Of a DNA stretch of 64,000 nucleotides, positions 60,721-64,000 are shown piece after piece. Made by a program: the position numbers and the translations under genes. The stretch is taken from the NCBI RefSeq assembly GCF_008000815.1, contig NZ_CP042806.1:2108001-2172000 (forward strand), read 5' to 3'. The DNA comes from Terriglobus albidus. Lineage in GTDB: Bacteria; Acidobacteriota; Terriglobia; Terriglobales; Acidobacteriaceae. A model generated the notes under the pieces. The model was not told the DNA's origin. It searched no databases and saw only the letters and a list, made by a program, of their open reading frames with translations. How positions within the stretch are numbered: the first letter of the stretch is position 1; each line of letters starts with the position of its first letter.

Positions 60721-61957
60721 CAATATATTTTTGATCGCCAAGCGCGAGTATTTGGAGCGGGTCCGCACCAAGTCCTTTCTGGTTACGACGATGCTGATTC
60801 CGTTGTTGATGGGCGGAGGAATCCTGTTCTCCGTAGTTAAGTCCAGGCATTCGAAAGCTGCTTCGCATATCGCCGTGGTTGCAGCCGACACAGACCTCGC
60901 GTTGGCGCTGCAGGATGAGTTGGAGCATGGCAAGGATTCTGCCATGCAGGTGGATGTCATTTCGCCGCCGACGGGTAATACCCGCCAGGCGGTTGTAGAC
61001 GAGACCGCGGAGAAGCAGATCGATGGCTTCCTGTGGATCGATGTTGACAAGGGCAAGCCGAAGGCGACCTATACCTCCATGAGCAATGCCGACATCTCGA
61101 CAATGCAGTCGATTGAATCGGCTTTGCGTCGCGCCATTGTGCGCGAAGGCATGCAGCGCAAAGGCGTGGATGCCGGAGAGATCAAGCTGATGATGGCGCC
61201 GGTTGATCTCGAAACCGAAACCATCAGGAATGGTGAGATCTCTAAGTCGGATACCATGACGGCATTCTTCGGAGCCTACGTTCTGTTCTTCCTGATGTAC
61301 ATGGCGGTGATGCTGCATGGCATGAATGTGGCCCGCTCGATCATTGAGGAGAAGACCTCGCGTGTCTTTGAAGTCATGCTGGCGACTGTGCAGCCGCAGG
61401 AGATGATGGCCGGCAAGCTGCTCGGCGTAGGCTCGGTCGGCCTGACGCAGATCGGGATCTGGGTGTTGGCAGCGCTCGGCCTGTCGGCGGCCCCGATGGC
61501 CTCGGCGGTAGGCGCCGGCGCAATCCACATCAGCTTCTCGGCAGGGCAGATTATCGCGTTTATCGGCTATTTCGTGATGGGCTTCCTGCTGTACTCCGGC
61601 ATGGCCGCTGCAATCGGAGCGATGGTGAACTCCGAGCAGGAACTGCAGCAGTTCAACATGGTAATCGCGCTCCCGATGGCGGTATGCATGTTTGTGCTGG
61701 TGCCAGTGATTTCGAACCCGAACTCACCCTTCTCGCGCATCATCTCGCTGATTCCGACGTGCACGCCGCTGATCATGTATCTGCGTATCGCGATCTCGAA
61801 TCCGCCGTGGTACGACATTGCGGCTTCAGTGGTAATTCTGCTGGCAACCATCTACGGCGTGCTGTGGCTTACTGCCCGCATCTATCGCGTAGGTATCCTG
61901 ATGTATGGCAAACGCCCGACGCTCCCCGAGATTCTGAAGTGGCTGAAGTACAGCTAG
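60713..61957 (+). CDS. ABC-2-type permease (NatB-like)
   Basis: The 414-residue protein has the NatB layout: an N-terminal helix (about 20-45), a large external domain, and about five C-terminal membrane helices with the NVARSIIEEKTSRVFEVMLA signature. ATG 60713 has GGAGG 9 bp upstream; ATG 60707 is closer than ideal. Overlap with the ATPase gene indicates coupling. Substrate unknown. Confidence 0.9.
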   Translation: MPNNIFLIAKREYLERVRTKSFLVTTMLIPLLMGGGILFSVVKSRHSKAASHIAVVAADTDLALALQDELEHGKDSAMQVDVISPPTGNTRQAVVDETAEKQIDGFLWIDVDKGKPKATYTSMSNADISTMQSIESALRRAIVREGMQRKGVDAGEIKLMMAPVDLETETIRNGEISKSDTMTAFFGAYVLFFLMYMAVMLHGMNVARSIIEEKTSRVFEVMLATVQPQEMMAGKLLGVGSVGLTQIGIWVLAALGLSAAPMASAVGAGAIHISFSAGQIIAFIGYFVMGFLLYSGMAAAIGAMVNSEQELQQFNMVIALPMAVCMFVLVPVISNPNSPFSRIISLIPTCTPLIMYLRIAISNPPWYDIAASVVILLATIYGVLWLTARIYRVGILMYGKRPTLPEILKWLKYS

Positions 61958-61958
61958 A

Positions 61959-62050
61959 AATTGAATGATTGAAGAATTGAATGATTGAAGAACAAAAGCA
62001 AAAGGCCTCCGCTTCAGGAGGCTTTTGCTTATTCAATCATTCCATCATTC
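61959..62050. repeat. TTGAATGATTGAAG/ATTCAATCATTCAATC dyad around a terminator
   Basis: TTGAATGATTGAAGAATTGAATGATTGAAG on one side and the complement on the other flank the terminator at 61997-62030, forming an extended imperfect hairpin. Same sequence style as 39682-39803. Confidence 0.7.
61997..62030. terminator. Bidirectional terminator, natB / polA
   Basis: AAGCAAAAGGCCTCC and GGAGGCTTTTGCTT pair with one bulge around GCTTCA; T-rich on both strands and located between convergent stops. Confidence 0.88.
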
Positions 62051-62052
62051 AA

Positions 62053-64000
62053 TCATTTGATATCTCTCCAATTATTGCCTACGCCGGTGTCGGCGACGAG
62101 TGGGACCTTGAGTTCGATGACGCTTTCCATCTCGTGCTTGACCATGGCTTCTACCTCTTTGGCTTCTTCCGGGGGAACATCGAAGAGCAGTTCATCGTGT
62201 ACCTGCAGAGTCATCTTCGCCTTCAGTTGACGACGCGAGAGCTCTGCATCGATGTGCAGCATGGCCACTTTGATGAGATCGGCGGCGGTGCCCTGCAGCG
62301 GTGTGTTAACCGCGGTGCGTTCAGCAAAGCCGCGCATATTGGCATTGCGCGACTGGATATCCGGAATAGGGCGAACACGGCCAAAGAGTGTTTTGACCTT
62401 CTGCTCTTCGCGTACGGTCGCCAGCACGGCATCGATGAACGTGCGGACCCCCTTATAGCGCTCGAAGTAACGCTCGATATAGAGTTTGGCTTCCTTCTGT
62501 TCAATCCCGAGCTGTGCCGCCAGGCCGAAGGGCGAGATGCCGTAGACGATGCCGAAGTTGACGGCCTTGGCGCGATTGCGCGTCTCTTTGTCCATCGTCT
62601 CGGGGTCTACTCCAAAAACCTCGCTGGCGGTAAGCGTATGGATGTCTTTGCCAGTTCGATAAGCGTCAACCAGTAGAGGGTCATCTGAGAAGTGCGCCAT
62701 CAGCCGGAGCTCGATCTGCGAGTAGTCGGCTGAGAGCAGTACGTTGCCGGGAGCCGCAATGAACGCAGCACGGATCTCCCGTCCCAGCGCGGTACGAACG
62801 GGAATGTTCTGCAGATTGGGATTGATCGAGGAGAGCCGGCCGGTCGCTGTGCCTACCTGATTGAAGGTCGTATGGATACGGCCTTCGCTGTCGGCGAGCT
62901 GCGGCAACTGGTCAAGATAGGTCGACTTCAGCTTGGCGAGCTGGCGGAACTCGAGGACCAGGCGGGGGACCTCGTGGTGCTCCGCGAGCTCTTCCAGAAC
63001 GTCCTGCGCCGTAGAGATGACCTTGCCCTTGCCATACTTCAACGGCTTGGGTAGCGCCATCTTGTTGAACAGCACGTCGCCGAGCTGCTTGGGGGAGTTG
63101 ATATTGAAGCGATGGCCGCTGGTCTCGTAGATACGCTCACTGAGTGAATCGATCTCGACCGCAAGACGGGAAGACATGTCACTCAGAACTTCGCGATCGA
63201 TGCGTACACCTGCACGCTCCATCTTGAGGAGAAGCGGGACGAGCGGCTTATCGATCTCGTCATAGACCTTCATGGTTTCGGCCTGGGTGACGTCATCTCT
63301 CATCGGTTTTGCGAGGCGAAGGACAGCATCGGCAGATTCGACAAGTAGCGTGTTTGGATCTTTGCCGAGAGCGCGGCTGGAGAAGCGCGCGGCAATGTCG
63401 GCCAGTGTATGTGAGCCGTGCGTCGGATTGATGAGATAGCTGTAGAGCATCACATCGTCCACCACGCCACGTATTGCAAAGCCACAGGATTCGATCGCGC
63501 GCAGAGCCGACTTGAGATCGTGTACAGACTTAGGAACGTTTTCGGCTTCGAGCAAGGCTTTGAGCGGCTCTGCTTCCGGCCGTCCCATATCGACAAAGGT
63601 CACATCATGGCCTTCCACGGCAAGGCCAAGGCGTAATGATTGCGAAGCAGGTGGAACGGGCGCCGCAGGGGCTACCGGAGGTGGCACAGCGAAGAGACTG
63701 CCGGTCTCCGGTGGAGGAGGTTCAGCTTCGTCCTCCTCGGGCACGCTGACCTCGGAAGCAATAGCAGCGGCATTCTCGAAAACTGCGAGGGCAAAGCCTT
63801 TTTTCGCGGAGGTAAGCAGGGCTGCGAGCTGTTCCGGCGTGGGATCGAGGATGTAGGTCGCCGGTTTGGCATCTTCCGGCGGAGCAAGCTCCTTGAGCAG
63901 TGTCGTGAACTCGAGCTCGGTAAAGAGCTCGCGGCAGGCGATGGGATCAATCGCCTGTGTCTCCATCGCGGCGAGGTCGTACTCGACAGGCACGTTCGTG
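62053..64000 (-). CDS. polA: DNA polymerase I, C-terminal two-thirds (5' end outside the window)
   Basis: The visible 648 codons hold the 3'-5' exonuclease-like domain and the complete family A polymerase domain. Motif A is LLSADYSQIELRLMAHF, motif B RNRAKAVNFGIVYG (O-helix), and motif C QVHDELLF. The exonuclease-like region lacks the DxE metal motif of E. coli Pol I, so proofreading is probably absent, as in Taq and Bst enzymes. A Pro/Glu-rich linker (about 80-110 of the visible part) precedes it. The frame stays open through base 64000, so the 5'-3' exonuclease domain lies beyond the window. Confidence 0.94.
   Translation of the reverse strand, partial: TNVPVEYDLAAMETQAIDPIACRELFTELEFTTLLKELAPPEDAKPATYILDPTPEQLAALLTSAKKGFALAVFENAAAIASEVSVPEEDEAEPPPPETGSLFAVPPPVAPAAPVPPASQSLRLGLAVEGHDVTFVDMGRPEAEPLKALLEAENVPKSVHDLKSALRAIESCGFAIRGVVDDVMLYSYLINPTHGSHTLADIAARFSSRALGKDPNTLLVESADAVLRLAKPMRDDVTQAETMKVYDEIDKPLVPLLLKMERAGVRIDREVLSDMSSRLAVEIDSLSERIYETSGHRFNINSPKQLGDVLFNKMALPKPLKYGKGKVISTAQDVLEELAEHHEVPRLVLEFRQLAKLKSTYLDQLPQLADSEGRIHTTFNQVGTATGRLSSINPNLQNIPVRTALGREIRAAFIAAPGNVLLSADYSQIELRLMAHFSDDPLLVDAYRTGKDIHTLTASEVFGVDPETMDKETRNRAKAVNFGIVYGISPFGLAAQLGIEQKEAKLYIERYFERYKGVRTFIDAVLATVREEQKVKTLFGRVRPIPDIQSRNANMRGFAERTAVNTPLQGTAADLIKVAMLHIDAELSRRQLKAKMTLQVHDELLFDVPPEEAKEVEAMVKHEMESVIELKVPLVADTGVGNNWRDIK

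Overview
The window is ordinary chromosomal DNA of a soil-type member of the Acidobacteriota, most likely Terriglobales (Terriglobus/Granulicella/Edaphobacter-like). This rests on an ADOP-type orphan permease behind a PadR regulator, a TonB protein with a long Pro-rich linker, an AroD-AroE fusion, many secreted beta-barrel proteins, the high-GC codon use, and family resemblances recognised by eye. No database search was possible. There are no rRNA or tRNA genes, CRISPR array, transposase or prophage that I can see.

Layout. 1-3 kb: 5' end of leuA divergent from a LysR regulator with a perfect LTTR-type dyad between them, a Spy/CpxP-like periplasmic protein, and galE. 3.4-8.9 kb: envelope genes (TonB, a protein with a degenerate M48 motif, two beta-barrels, a DUF421 protein). 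9-18 kb: acs, a secreted protein, an orphan GAF/PAS histidine kinase, an NTF2-like protein divergent from a dicarboxylate symporter, and dxs. 18.5-23.5 kb: a glycerol block (glpK-glpF convergent with glpD) separated by two small AT-richer genes. 23.5-31 kb: an M3 peptidase, a ribbon-helix-helix/SRPBCC gene pair with an operator-like palindrome, two tandem secreted paralogues, a cold-shock gene, an ArsR-SRPBCC-membrane protein operon, and pgeF. 31-36 kb: a sigma-54 activator gene followed by an upstream-activator-like dyad and a consensus -24/-12 promoter, then aroDE. 36-48 kb: TetR/aldo-keto reductase, VKOR, an MFS exporter, a hydrolase, a PLP dehydratase, uppP, and PadR-ADOP. 48-57 kb: a PQQ-type dehydrogenase with an inserted cytochrome c motif, an overlapping alkaline phosphatase-like/nuclease pair, MFS, XRE, phzF, and a response regulator. 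57-64 kb: an exact 26-copy heptamer array, recG, a NatAB-type ABC exporter, and the 3' two-thirds of polA.

The most interesting layer is intergenic. A family of roughly 110-115 bp imperfect palindromes (ends TAGAGCATTTCCC..., internal GGCGTTTTC/GAAAACGCC hairpin) occurs in six copies. One copy is split by a second element with the same architecture, inserted exactly where the intact copies carry a TA. Four element ends coincide with the TAG stop codon of the adjacent gene, and two reconstructed empty sites would restore a TAA stop. This looks like a non-autonomous, TA-targeting element that tolerates or favours stop codons. The second highlight is the sigma-54 activator, dyad, promoter and hairpin arrangement at 31.75-33.4 kb, which may drive pgeF or an unannotated small RNA.
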